NCBI GenBank assembly: GCA_002085025.1
Contig: MZGK01000015.1
Coordinates: 1 to 34,439 of the forward strand
Reading direction: 5' to 3'
Length of the DNA stretch: 34,439 nt
Origin: Candidatus Omnitrophica bacterium 4484_213
GTDB taxonomy: Bacteria > Omnitrophota > 4484-213
The notes below the pieces were generated by a model. It did not search any database, had not been told where the DNA came from, and worked only from the letters and a program-made list of their open reading frames with translations. Numbering within the stretch: the stretch's first letter is position 1; every line of letters begins with the position of its first letter. The translations under genes and the position numbers were made by a program. Of the stretch, positions 16,906 to 25,093 are shown piece by piece.

Positions 16906-18189
16906 ATGACCATCACCTTCAAAACCATTGGATGCAAGGTCAATCAGTATGAGACGCAATTACTGCGCGAGCAGTTTGCTTCTATTGGCTGGCAGGAAGT
17001 CGAGGAAGGTGGGGATGTCTATCTAATAAATACCTGTTCGGTTACTGCTGCCGCCGATAGAAAATCAAGGTATCTGATAAACAGTGCCTTAAAACTAAAC
17101 CCTCAGCCAAAAGTGATAGTTATTGGCTGTGGAGTGAATAACAGATTTAGCGGAATTAGAGATATTAAAGGGGTAGTTTTTAATGTCCGAAGTTTCGCTT
17201 CGGACAAACCCCAAACCATCTCTTATTTTAAAAATCATACTCGGGCATTTATCAAAATTCAAGACGGGTGTGATAACTTTTGCTCCTTTTGCATTATTCC
17301 TTATTTGCGGGGAAGATCTCGCAGTCGAGATGTAGAACAAATTATAACAGAGGTAAAACAATTAGCTGATAATCGGTTCAAGGAAATAATTCTCAGCGGG
17401 GTTAATTTAGGGGCTTACGGAAAGGATATCGGGATGAATCTAATAGATCTGATTGAGGAGTTAGAAAAGATAAAGGGGATTGAAAGGATTAGATTGAGTT
17501 CGCTAAACCCAGAGGATGTTACTCAAGATTTAATCGCCAAATTTAGGGATTCCCAAAAACTCTGCCCGCATCTCCATATCTCTCTTCAGAGCGGGGATGA
17601 TGCTGTCCTGAAGAGGATGAACCGTCCTTATACCAGTAGTGACTTTTTAAATTTAATAGAAAGAATTAGAAAAATAGACCCTTTATTCTCCTTTACTACT
17701 GACATCTTAATTGGCTTTCCTGGTGAAGGAGAAAGAGAGTTTCTAAACACGCTAAAGTTGGTAAAGAAAGTAGAATTCACTCGCACTCATATCTTTTCTT
17801 ATAGCCCACGAGAAGGTACTAAAGCGGCAAGTTTCCCCCAGATGGTTTGTTCGGCTGAGATTAAGAGAAGGCTCAATCTTCTCAAAGAGATAACCGCAGA
17901 GTCTTCTTATAACTATCGTCGAAGGTTCCTAAATCAAGATGCAGGCCCCGTTAGAAACAGAACACCAAAGGTATCCGTCGGTCACCGAAGGCAATCTTTC
18001 TTTAGCAGCGTAAAGGTCTTAGTAGAAGATAAAAAAGATAAAAATGGTTACCTAAAGGGCTACACCGAGCGTTATGTTAAAGTTCTTTTAAAAGGAAGCA
18101 ATAAGTTGAAAAATAAGATAATTTCTGTTAAAATAAACAAAGTGGATGTAGAGAGAACCTTTGGAGTAGTTGAGCGGAGCGAAAGATAA
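16906..18189 (+). CDS. mtaB: tRNA t6A37 methylthiotransferase
   Basis: FKTIGCKVNQYETQLLREQF, NTCSVTAAADRKSR, IKIQDGCDNFCSFCIIPYLRGRSRSR (radical SAM), HLHISLQSGDDAVLKRMNRPY, TDILIGFPGE. Confidence 0.96.
   Translation: MTITFKTIGCKVNQYETQLLREQFASIGWQEVEEGGDVYLINTCSVTAAADRKSRYLINSALKLNPQPKVIVIGCGVNNRFSGIRDIKGVVFNVRSFASDKPQTISYFKNHTRAFIKIQDGCDNFCSFCIIPYLRGRSRSRDVEQIITEVKQLADNRFKEIILSGVNLGAYGKDIGMNLIDLIEELEKIKGIERIRLSSLNPEDVTQDLIAKFRDSQKLCPHLHISLQSGDDAVLKRMNRPYTSSDFLNLIERIRKIDPLFSFTTDILIGFPGEGEREFLNTLKLVKKVEFTRTHIFSYSPREGTKAASFPQMVCSAEIKRRLNLLKEITAESSYNYRRRFLNQDAGPVRNRTPKVSVGHRRQSFFSSVKVLVEDKKDKNGYLKGYTERYVKVLLKGSNKLKNKIISVKINKVDVERTFGVVERSER
17184..17206. repeat. 23-nt perfect palindrome TGTCCGAAG-TTTCG-CTTCGGACA inside mtaB
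   Basis: Identical to 27632-27654 in tsaB. Confidence 0.9.
17946..18010. mobile_element. Probable decayed palindromic element in the mtaB C-terminal region
   Basis: Left arm CCCCGTTAGAAAC; peptide GPVRNRTPKVSVGHRRQSFFS interrupts the expected YRRRFLN...VKVLVEDK; right arm diverged (ctttctttag). Confidence 0.5.
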
Positions 18190-19283
18190 TGAAACGTATC
18201 TTGATAATGTATATTAGCCCTCATTCCGGACATCACCAGGCAGCACAGGCAGTTGAGGAGGGAATAAAAAGAGTTCATCCGGGAGCAGAGATACTGAACA
18301 TAGATGCCTTTAACTACACTAACCCCATCTTAGAGAAAGTGGTAAACAGGACATACACTGGAATAATTAAGAGAAGACCAGAGGTTTGGGAGTATCTCTA
18401 TGACAATCCATTTATCTTCCGTAAGGTTAAAAAATGGCGCCAGTTAGTCCATAGATTTAATTCTCCTAAATTAAGGTATTTGCTCGATAGTTTTAACCCC
18501 GATGCAGTTATTTGCACCCAGGCATTTCCCTGCGGGATGATTGCTGATTGTAAACCGCGAGATATCCTCCTCATCGGTGTTCTTACTGACTATATGCCTC
18601 ATTCTTACTGGTTAAGTGAGAAGGTAGGCTTTTATGTAGTTTCCTCGGAGGAGAGTAAACAAAGGTTAAAGGAGGAAGGAATAGAAGAAGAGAGGATTAA
18701 AATTTTAGGAATTCCGGTGCATCCCAAATTTGATGATGAGGTAAACAGAAAAAGGGTATTTCAAGAACTGAATTTAGACCCCAATTTGCCCAATATTCTG
18801 ATAATGGGCGGGGGGCAGGGTGTGGGACCTATAAAAACAATTATCTATCTTCTTGCTTATTTAGATCTGCCCTATCAAATTTTAGTAGTGGCCGGAACAA
18901 ACAAATCCCTCTTAAGGTGGTTAAAAAGAAGAGAACCTCGATTTAATAAAATAAGGGCATTAGGTTATGTGGATAATGTTAATGAACTGATGGATATTTC
19001 TTCTTTAATAATTACAAAGGCCGGCGGAATTACTACTGGCGAAGCGTTAGTGAAAAACCTGCCGATGATAATTATAAATCCGCTTCCCGGACAGGAACGA
19101 AAAAATACCCAATTTCTTGTGAAACAAGGTGTTGCCTTAGAAGCGAAAAATAGTAAGCAGGCGGCGGTACTTGCCAAGAGACTGCTCAGCAAACCGGAGA
19201 GACTGAGGGAGATTCAAAGAGAGATAGAAAAAATCAGGAGACCGCGAGCGGCGATTAATATTGCTAAATTAATATGTTCCTGA
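18189..19283 (+). CDS. MGDG synthase/UgtP-like diacylglycerol glycosyltransferase family (GT28)
   Basis: SPHSGHHQAAQAVEEGI, TDYMPHSYW, VGPIKTIIYLL, GYVDNVNELMDISSLIITKAGGITTGEAL. Confidence 0.87.
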   Translation: MKRILIMYISPHSGHHQAAQAVEEGIKRVHPGAEILNIDAFNYTNPILEKVVNRTYTGIIKRRPEVWEYLYDNPFIFRKVKKWRQLVHRFNSPKLRYLLDSFNPDAVICTQAFPCGMIADCKPRDILLIGVLTDYMPHSYWLSEKVGFYVVSSEESKQRLKEEGIEEERIKILGIPVHPKFDDEVNRKRVFQELNLDPNLPNILIMGGGQGVGPIKTIIYLLAYLDLPYQILVVAGTNKSLLRWLKRREPRFNKIRALGYVDNVNELMDISSLIITKAGGITTGEALVKNLPMIIINPLPGQERKNTQFLVKQGVALEAKNSKQAAVLAKRLLSKPERLREIQREIEKIRRPRAAINIAKLICS

Positions 19284-20131
19284 AGGACCAACCTTTTATT
19301 GTCTATAGAATCTGTCAAGAAATTGTCTTGCATTTACCTTTAAAATTTAGTTATAAATTAGCTTCGGCTATAAGCAATGTTTATCGTTGGCTGCACAAAA
19401 GAGATTACTTTACTATCCAGAAAAATTTAAGGATTATTTTTCCTGATAAATCAGAAAGGGAGATAATCAAATATGCTCGTGAGACATTTAGAAATTTTGC
19501 TATGCATCTGGTTGACTTTTTGTATTTTCCTAAATTAAATAGAGAGTATATTAAGAAGAATATAAAAATTGAAGGTGTAGAAAATTTTGATTCGGCTCTT
19601 TTAAAAAAACAAGGGATCGTTGGGATAACCGCCCATTTAGGGAGTTGGGAAATAGGCGGAGCAATAGCCGCTCTCCTGGGTTATCCAGTAAATGCAATTG
19701 CCTTGGAGCACTCTAATCGTAAGGTCCAGGATTTTTTTCTCCGCCAGAGAGAAGAAAAGGGAATTAAGGTAATCTTTCCGAGAGATGTAGCCAGAAAGAC
19801 CCTCGCGGCTCTTGGTAGAAAGGAAATCGTATCCTTCCTGAACGACAAGGATTATTTCGGTAGTGGGCTCGAGCTTTCCTTCTTTGGGCGAAAAACTTTG
19901 ATACCCCGCGGAGCAGCAGTGTTTGCACTTAAGACAAAGAGCTTGGTTGTCCCCGGTTTTACAGTAAGAGAGGCTGGTTGGCTTAAATTTGTTGTTGAGG
20001 AACCTCTATCTTATAAACCAAGCGGCAATGAGAAAAAGGATATAAAAGAGATTACCCAGAAGATTATTGCAATAATTGAGAAATATATTCGCAGGTATCC
20101 CGGACAGTGGTATTATTTTGATGAACTATAA
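19274..20131 (+). CDS. LpxL/HtrB-like lysophospholipid acyltransferase
   Basis: GITAHLGSWEIGGAIAALLGYPVNAIALEHSNRKVQDFF, PRGAAVFALKTKSLVVPGF, YPGQWYYF. Confidence 0.87.
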   Translation: MFLKDQPFIVYRICQEIVLHLPLKFSYKLASAISNVYRWLHKRDYFTIQKNLRIIFPDKSEREIIKYARETFRNFAMHLVDFLYFPKLNREYIKKNIKIEGVENFDSALLKKQGIVGITAHLGSWEIGGAIAALLGYPVNAIALEHSNRKVQDFFLRQREEKGIKVIFPRDVARKTLAALGRKEIVSFLNDKDYFGSGLELSFFGRKTLIPRGAAVFALKTKSLVVPGFTVREAGWLKFVVEEPLSYKPSGNEKKDIKEITQKIIAIIEKYIRRYPGQWYYFDEL

Positions 20132-20144
20132 AAACAAAAATATC

Positions 20145-20198
20145 TACGAATTTACTAATCTATACGAATATACTAATGTTTTTATTCGTATATTCGTA
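20145..20198. repeat. TACGAAT fold-back repeat
   Basis: tacgaatttactaatcta tacgaatatactaatg (18-bp period); TACGAATATAC (20163-20173) inverted perfectly against GTATATTCGTA (20188-20198). Confidence 0.7.
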
Positions 20199-20242
20199 AT
20201 GGATTCATAATTAGTTGATGGTTTTAAATTTGTGATTTTATC

Positions 20243-20959
20243 ATGAATATTCCCATTCTTATCCCTGTTTATAATGAGCAGGCGACTATTGGACAATTGG
20301 TGAAAGAATGCCGCCGCTATTCCGATAGTATATATGTCGTTAATGATGGCTCAAGAGATAGGAGTGCGCAGATTGCCCAAGATGAAGGAGCGGTTATTAT
20401 TACTCACAGTAAGAATAAAGGAAAGGGAGCATCCCTTCGCGATGGCTTTCAAGAGATTCTCAAAGAGGATTTCAAGGCTCTCATTACTATGGATGGAGAT
20501 GGGCAGCACGATCCTCTTGAAATACCCAAGTTTATCCAGAAGTTTCAAGAGACTAACGCCGATTTAATTCTGGGCAGCAGAATAGATAGAAAAACAATGC
20601 CCTTTATTCGCCGGATTACTAATAGATTTATGTCGCGACTCATATCTTCTATGGTCGGACAAAGGATTCCCGATACTCAATCCGGGTTTCGTCTAATTAA
20701 GACAGAGATACTGAAAAATATCAATTTAGAAACATCTAATTTTGAGATAGAATCAGAGTTAATTATGAAAGCAAGCAGAATGGGTTGCCGAATTATTTCT
20801 ATTCCCATTTCTACTATCTATCGGCGGGAAAGAAGTAAGATTAAGCCAATAACAGACGCCTGGAGATTTTTGAGGTTGGTTATTAACCCTGTTAGGAATT
20901 CTGATGAGAAGCTCTTTCAAAACTTGGAAGGTTTATCTCATTCTAAGGGTAATTTCTAA
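20243..20959 (+). CDS. Family 2 glycosyltransferase (polyprenyl-phosphate glycosyltransferase-like)
   Basis: IPILIPVYNEQATIGQLVKECRRY, VVNDGSRDRS, KGKGASLRDGF, TMDGDGQHDPLEIP. Confidence 0.9.
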   Translation: MNIPILIPVYNEQATIGQLVKECRRYSDSIYVVNDGSRDRSAQIAQDEGAVIITHSKNKGKGASLRDGFQEILKEDFKALITMDGDGQHDPLEIPKFIQKFQETNADLILGSRIDRKTMPFIRRITNRFMSRLISSMVGQRIPDTQSGFRLIKTEILKNINLETSNFEIESELIMKASRMGCRIISIPISTIYRRERSKIKPITDAWRFLRLVINPVRNSDEKLFQNLEGLSHSKGNF

Positions 20960-20963
20960 CGGG
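20888..20963. mobile_element. Palindromic element forming the C-terminus and stop of the GT2 gene
   Basis: CCTGTTAGGAATT...AATTTCTAACGGG; encodes NPVRNS...GNF* with the TAA in the right arm. Confidence 0.65.
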
Positions 20964-20970
20964 CGAAAAG

Positions 20971-21687
20971 ATGGAGTTTCCCAAGGATGATAGATATTGG
21001 CAGGAAGAGCGGAGGAGGATGGCGGAGGAACAGTTGATTCCCCGTGGAATTAATGATAGAGAGGTTTTATCCGCTTTTTTGAAGGTCCCGCGGCATCGAT
21101 TTATTCCCTTTGAGTTTATTAACTCTGCTTATGCTGACCATCCTCTTCCTATTGGAGAAGGACAGACAATTTCTCAGCCTTATATAGTGGCTTTAATGAC
21201 CCAATGTTTAGAGTTAAAAAAGGGAGATAAGGTTTTAGAAATTGGCACTGGCTCAGGCTATCAAACAGCCATTCTTGCCGAGCTCAATTGTTCTGTTTAT
21301 TCAATGGAACGTTTCCCTTCTTTAGCCAGGCGGGCTAAGAATATTTTGGCTGAGTTAGGGTATGGGGTTCAGGCTGTTAAATCCCGCAAAGCGGAAATTT
21401 CGCCTTCAGCGAAATTATTTAACAGGGTGAAAATAAAAGTTGGGGATGGCACTAAGGGATGGCCAGAGTTTTCTCCCTATGCAAAGATAATAGTTGCTGC
21501 CGCCGCTCCCAGTCTTCCACCTTCTTTGTTTGAGCAGTTAAAAGAAGGCGGAGTGATGGTTATTCCTTTGGGAGATAAGTTTAGTCAAATGCTTACTTTA
21601 GTAAGGAAAATAAAAGGTAAGGTAAAAAGTGAAAATATCTGCGGTTGTCGGTTTGTCTCCTTGGTAGGGGAGGAAGGTTGGAGGTAA
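20971..21687 (+). CDS. pcm: Protein-L-isoaspartate O-methyltransferase
   Basis: AYADHPLPIGEGQTISQPYIVALMTQCLELKKGDKVLEIGTGSGYQTAILAEL; GGVMVIPLGD. Confidence 0.94.
   Translation: MEFPKDDRYWQEERRRMAEEQLIPRGINDREVLSAFLKVPRHRFIPFEFINSAYADHPLPIGEGQTISQPYIVALMTQCLELKKGDKVLEIGTGSGYQTAILAELNCSVYSMERFPSLARRAKNILAELGYGVQAVKSRKAEISPSAKLFNRVKIKVGDGTKGWPEFSPYAKIIVAAAAPSLPPSLFEQLKEGGVMVIPLGDKFSQMLTLVRKIKGKVKSENICGCRFVSLVGEEGWR
21374..21426. repeat. Three-way-junction palindromic element, copy 2, in frame in pcm
   Basis: CTGTTAAAT-cCCGCaaaGCGG-AAATTTCGCcttcaGCGAAATT-ATTTAACAG; peptide VKSRKAEISPSAKLFNR inserted in GYGVQ...VKIKVGDGT. Confidence 0.8.
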
Positions 21688-21742
21688 ATGAAGCCACAAT
21701 TTAAGCGACTAAAAGGAGATTAAATTGTATGACTGAATTTAC

Positions 21743-21802
21743 CCTGTTAAATAATCCGCCTTTGGCGGATTCCCCCGACATTACGTCGGGGGATTTAACA
21801 GG
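21743..21802. repeat. Three-way-junction palindromic element, copy 3, intergenic
   Basis: CCTGTTAAAT-aat-CCGCCtttGGCGG-att-CCCCCGACattacGTCGGGGG-ATTTAACAGG. Confidence 0.85.
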
Positions 21803-21816
21803 GTTCAATGCGCACA

Positions 21817-21848
21817 GCAACTTATGTTCACTTCGTTCCATAAGTTGC
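21817..21848. repeat. 10-bp-stem hairpin GCAACTTATG...CATAAGTTGC upstream of the aminotransferase
   Basis: Read directly; ends 13 nt before the ATG at 21862. Confidence 0.7.
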
Positions 21849-21861
21849 CTGCTTATTAAAA

Positions 21862-23046
21862 ATGCATCCAGCAAATAGATTAAAAAGATTGCCGCCTTAT
21901 TTATTTACAGTAGTTGACGAATTAAAAGAAAGAGTGAGCCAGAGAGGTGTAGATGTTATTGACCTGAGTATGGGGAGCCCTGACCAGCCACCTCCCTTAG
22001 AGGCGATTGAGGAATTATGCCGTGCTACCAAACAGGAAGGAAATCAGCGTTATTCTCGGGAAAATGGCAAGATTGAAAAAAAGCTAAAACAAACAATTGC
22101 TAAGTGGTATGGGGAGCGTTTTGGAATTGAGCTCAGTCCAGAGACAGAGGTTCTTCCGCTTATTGGCTCTAAGGAAGGCATTGCTCATCTCTCGCTTACC
22201 TTTTTAAACAATGATGATATTGCTCTGGTTCCCTCGCCGGCTTATCCGGTGCATTTTAATGGGGCGATTATGGCTGGCGGAATTCTCTATAACCTTCCTC
22301 TCAAAGAAGAAAATGGATACAAACCTGATTTGAAAAAGTTAGATAAAAACATAATCCGGATGGCTAAACTCCTCTTTCTGAGTTATCCACATAACCCTAC
22401 TACTACTGTGGCAAACCTTGATTTTTTTAAAGAGGTAGTTAATTGGGGAAAGGGAAAAGAGATTATTATCGGAAATGACCTTGCCTACTCGGATATTGTT
22501 TTTGATGGATACAGAGCGCCTTCTATTCTGCAAGTGAAAGGGGCGAAAGATTTTTGCGTAGAATTTCATACCCTTTCAAAATCTTACAATATGCCGGGTT
22601 GGCGGATTGGTTTCTGCGTTGGGAATGCCGAGATTTTAGCCAGTTTAAAAAAGACAAAGAGTTATATTGACTTCGGTTTGTTTCGGGCAATTCAATCTGC
22701 AGCTATAAAGGTCTTGTCCGGGCCTCAGGATTGTGTGGCGAGAACAGTAGAGACCTATAGAAAGAGAAGAAACTTTTTTGTAGATGGCTTGAGGAAGATT
22801 GGTTGGAATGTGGAGACGCCAAAGGCGACCTTCTACATCTGGGCGCGTATTCCCCTTAAGTACTCGGCATTGACTTCAATGGAGTTTACACAGTTGTTGT
22901 TAGAAGAGGGAGGGGTGGCGGTTGCTCCCGGAACCGGCTTTGGCGAATATGGAGAAGGATTTATCCGCTTTGCTCTGGTAGAAAAAGAAGAAAGATTAAA
23001 GGTCGCTTTGGAGAGGATTAAAAAGATATTAGAGATTGAAGGTTAA
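21862..23046 (+). CDS. Class I/II PLP aminotransferase (AlaC/DapL-like)
   Basis: DLSMGSPDQPPP, YSRENGKIEKKLKQTIAKWY, FLSYPHNPTTTVA, HTLSKSYNMPGWRIGFCVG. Confidence 0.9.
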   Translation: MHPANRLKRLPPYLFTVVDELKERVSQRGVDVIDLSMGSPDQPPPLEAIEELCRATKQEGNQRYSRENGKIEKKLKQTIAKWYGERFGIELSPETEVLPLIGSKEGIAHLSLTFLNNDDIALVPSPAYPVHFNGAIMAGGILYNLPLKEENGYKPDLKKLDKNIIRMAKLLFLSYPHNPTTTVANLDFFKEVVNWGKGKEIIIGNDLAYSDIVFDGYRAPSILQVKGAKDFCVEFHTLSKSYNMPGWRIGFCVGNAEILASLKKTKSYIDFGLFRAIQSAAIKVLSGPQDCVARTVETYRKRRNFFVDGLRKIGWNVETPKATFYIWARIPLKYSALTSMEFTQLLLEEGGVAVAPGTGFGEYGEGFIRFALVEKEERLKVALERIKKILEIEG

Positions 23047-23055
23047 GCTTTGCTT

Positions 23056-23126
23056 GATTACAGCGATTAAATTAAGATTACAGCGATAATTTCAGCAATC
23101 TTTGTAATCAGAGTTTAATCTGTGTA
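23056..23126. repeat. GATTACA-type fold-back repeat
   Basis: gattacagcgattaaattaagattacagcgataatttcagcaatctttgtaatcagagtttaatctgtgt. Confidence 0.75.
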
Positions 23127-23188
23127 TCCTTATGGGGGCAATAGAGAAGTTGCCTCTAATAATACCTGTAATCAGGCATAACGAAGTT

Positions 23189-23905
23189 ATGCCATGTTTT
23201 GTGGGTACTTCCGGGTGGTATTACGAGCACTGGGCAGAGCGTTTTTATCCGGCTGATATTTTAAAAAGTGAATTGCTACCTTATTTTTCCCGCTATTTTT
23301 CCACTGTGGAGTTAAACAATAGTTTTTATCACCTGCCTACAATCCAGAGTTTTAAAAATTGGTATAAAAAAACACCGCCAGATTTTATCTTTAGTGTAAA
23401 GGCAAGTCGAACAATTACGCACTACAAGAAGTTGGTGAACATAGAGGGTTCTTTAGAAGTTTTTTTGAGTCGGGTTATTTTATTAAAGGAAAAGTTAGGC
23501 CCAATCCTTTACCAATTGCCACCTTCATTGAAGAAAGATATTAATCTACTAAAGTCATTTTTGGCTAATCTTCCTAAAACTCTGAGGCAAACGATAGAGT
23601 TTAGAGATTCTTCCTGGCTGGATAAAGAAACCTTTAGTCTTTTAAGTAAATTTAATATTGCTCATTGCATTATCAGTATGGAGGGTTTCCCGCTTTGCTT
23701 AGAGACAACTGCTGATTTTGTATATATCCGAATGCACGGCGCGAGATATACTACTTCTTATTCTGAGAAGGACTTGAAAAAATGGGCAGGTTATATAAAA
23801 GATTTTTTACAAAAGGGTTTAGATGTGTATATCTATTTTAATAATGATTACAATGCCTATGCTATAGAGAATGCAAAAAGGATAAAAGAGTTATTAAACT
23901 GCTAA
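23189..23905 (+). CDS. DUF72 family protein
   Basis: FVGTSGWYYEHWAERFYP, TVELNNSFYHLP, FSVKASRTITH, LGPILYQLPPS, YIYFNND. Likely start at 23189 within ORF 23132-23905. Confidence 0.9.
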   Translation: MPCFVGTSGWYYEHWAERFYPADILKSELLPYFSRYFSTVELNNSFYHLPTIQSFKNWYKKTPPDFIFSVKASRTITHYKKLVNIEGSLEVFLSRVILLKEKLGPILYQLPPSLKKDINLLKSFLANLPKTLRQTIEFRDSSWLDKETFSLLSKFNIAHCIISMEGFPLCLETTADFVYIRMHGARYTTSYSEKDLKKWAGYIKDFLQKGLDVYIYFNNDYNAYAIENAKRIKELLNC

Positions 23906-23917
23906 ATTGGCAAGGAT

Positions 23918-24151
23918 TTTTGCATTCCTCGCTCTCGTGGGTTTTTCTTAACGCTAAAATCTGCGTTTCGGCAGGCAAAAATCAAACTCGCCCGCCTCTG
24001 CCCCTCAACATTTCGGGACATCGGCGGTCTCCGTTAGAAATATCTGTTTTTTTATGTTTCAGTGTTAGAAGTTTGGCAAAATTGCTGACATTGGGAATTT
24101 CTAACGGGGTCAACTCGATTTTAGCTAAAAAAACCAATGTTCGCTCAAAAC
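23918..24151. mobile_element. Fold-back element, copy B, carrying the nested CCCGTTAG MITE (24031-24109)
   Basis: Near-identical to 33782-34028; 3' end supplies ATGTTCGCTCAAAAC to the next gene. Confidence 0.85.
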
Positions 24152-25084
24152 AACAAAGAGATATCTACACTTGGTTCAAACTCTTTAACTCAAAAGATAA
24201 AAGCGGAGGAATTAAGCAAAGTAGTTGCGGAGAATAAAAGTTTGAAAGAGAAATTATCGGTTATTAGCTTCTTTTTTACATTGATTTTAATAAGCGGGAT
24301 AGTTTTATTAATGAGATTTTGTTATTTGAAACTACAAGGAAAAGAAATAATAAATAGATTTTCAGAAGTCCCCATTAGGATTAACTGGGAAATAGGAGAT
24401 ATCGCGAGGGTAATAATATTGCTCCTCTTTTTTGCTTATTTTATCCATATTTTTTTATACCTTCTTTTTCGCCTGTTTTTAGTTAATCTTCATTCTAATC
24501 TAAGATCCATTATTAGCACAGGAATTGTTGACCTTCTCGCTTTATTTTTTGTTTTTTATTTTGTGCTTAAAAAGTATAAACAGAAAATTACCTCTTTAGG
24601 AATAAATTTTAAACATTTCTTTAAGAAAATAAAATTGGGAGTCGCAATCTATATCGCTATTATACCTATTTTAGTTCTATTAGTTGTTTTTCTTGGGACT
24701 CTGGTACAGCGGTTGAATTATCAACCACCAGTACATCCTTTAGCAAATATCATTCTTGGAGAAAAAAATATCCTTTTTTTAATCTTCTTGTTTTTATTAG
24801 GGGCGATTATCGGACCAATCATTGAGGAAATCTTTTTTCGGGGATTTGCTTATCCGGCGCTCAAAAAGAAAACAGGGATATTTTTTTCTATTATAATTAC
24901 GGCGACTTTTTTTGCCGCTTTGCACCAAAACCTCTTTGCTTTTCTGCCTATATTCTTCTTGGGAGTGGTTTTAGCCTATGTTTATGAAAAGAGCGATTCG
25001 CTAATTCCCTCAATGACCATTCACATTTTACACAATTCTCTGATGATTACGGGGATGTTTCTGATGAAAAAAAATCTTTTTTGA
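24137..25084 (+). CDS. CPBP family intramembrane metalloprotease (CAAX protease-like)
   Basis: GAIIGPIIEEIFFRGFAYPALKKKTG (EExxxR), FFAALHQNLFAFLPIFFLGVVLAYVYEKSDSLIPSMTIHILHN. Confidence 0.87.
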   Translation: MFAQNNKEISTLGSNSLTQKIKAEELSKVVAENKSLKEKLSVISFFFTLILISGIVLLMRFCYLKLQGKEIINRFSEVPIRINWEIGDIARVIILLLFFAYFIHIFLYLLFRLFLVNLHSNLRSIISTGIVDLLALFFVFYFVLKKYKQKITSLGINFKHFFKKIKLGVAIYIAIIPILVLLVVFLGTLVQRLNYQPPVHPLANIILGEKNILFLIFLFLLGAIIGPIIEEIFFRGFAYPALKKKTGIFFSIIITATFFAALHQNLFAFLPIFFLGVVLAYVYEKSDSLIPSMTIHILHNSLMITGMFLMKKNLF

Positions 25085-25093
25085 GGTGAACCA

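Noticed and set aside
23920-24237. ORF 23920-24237 (MHSSLSWVFLNAKICVSAGKNQTRPP...) as a conserved gene
   Set aside because: It is repeat copy B read through. Copy C gives a similar peptide only because the DNA is the same repeat, and copy A does not keep the frame.
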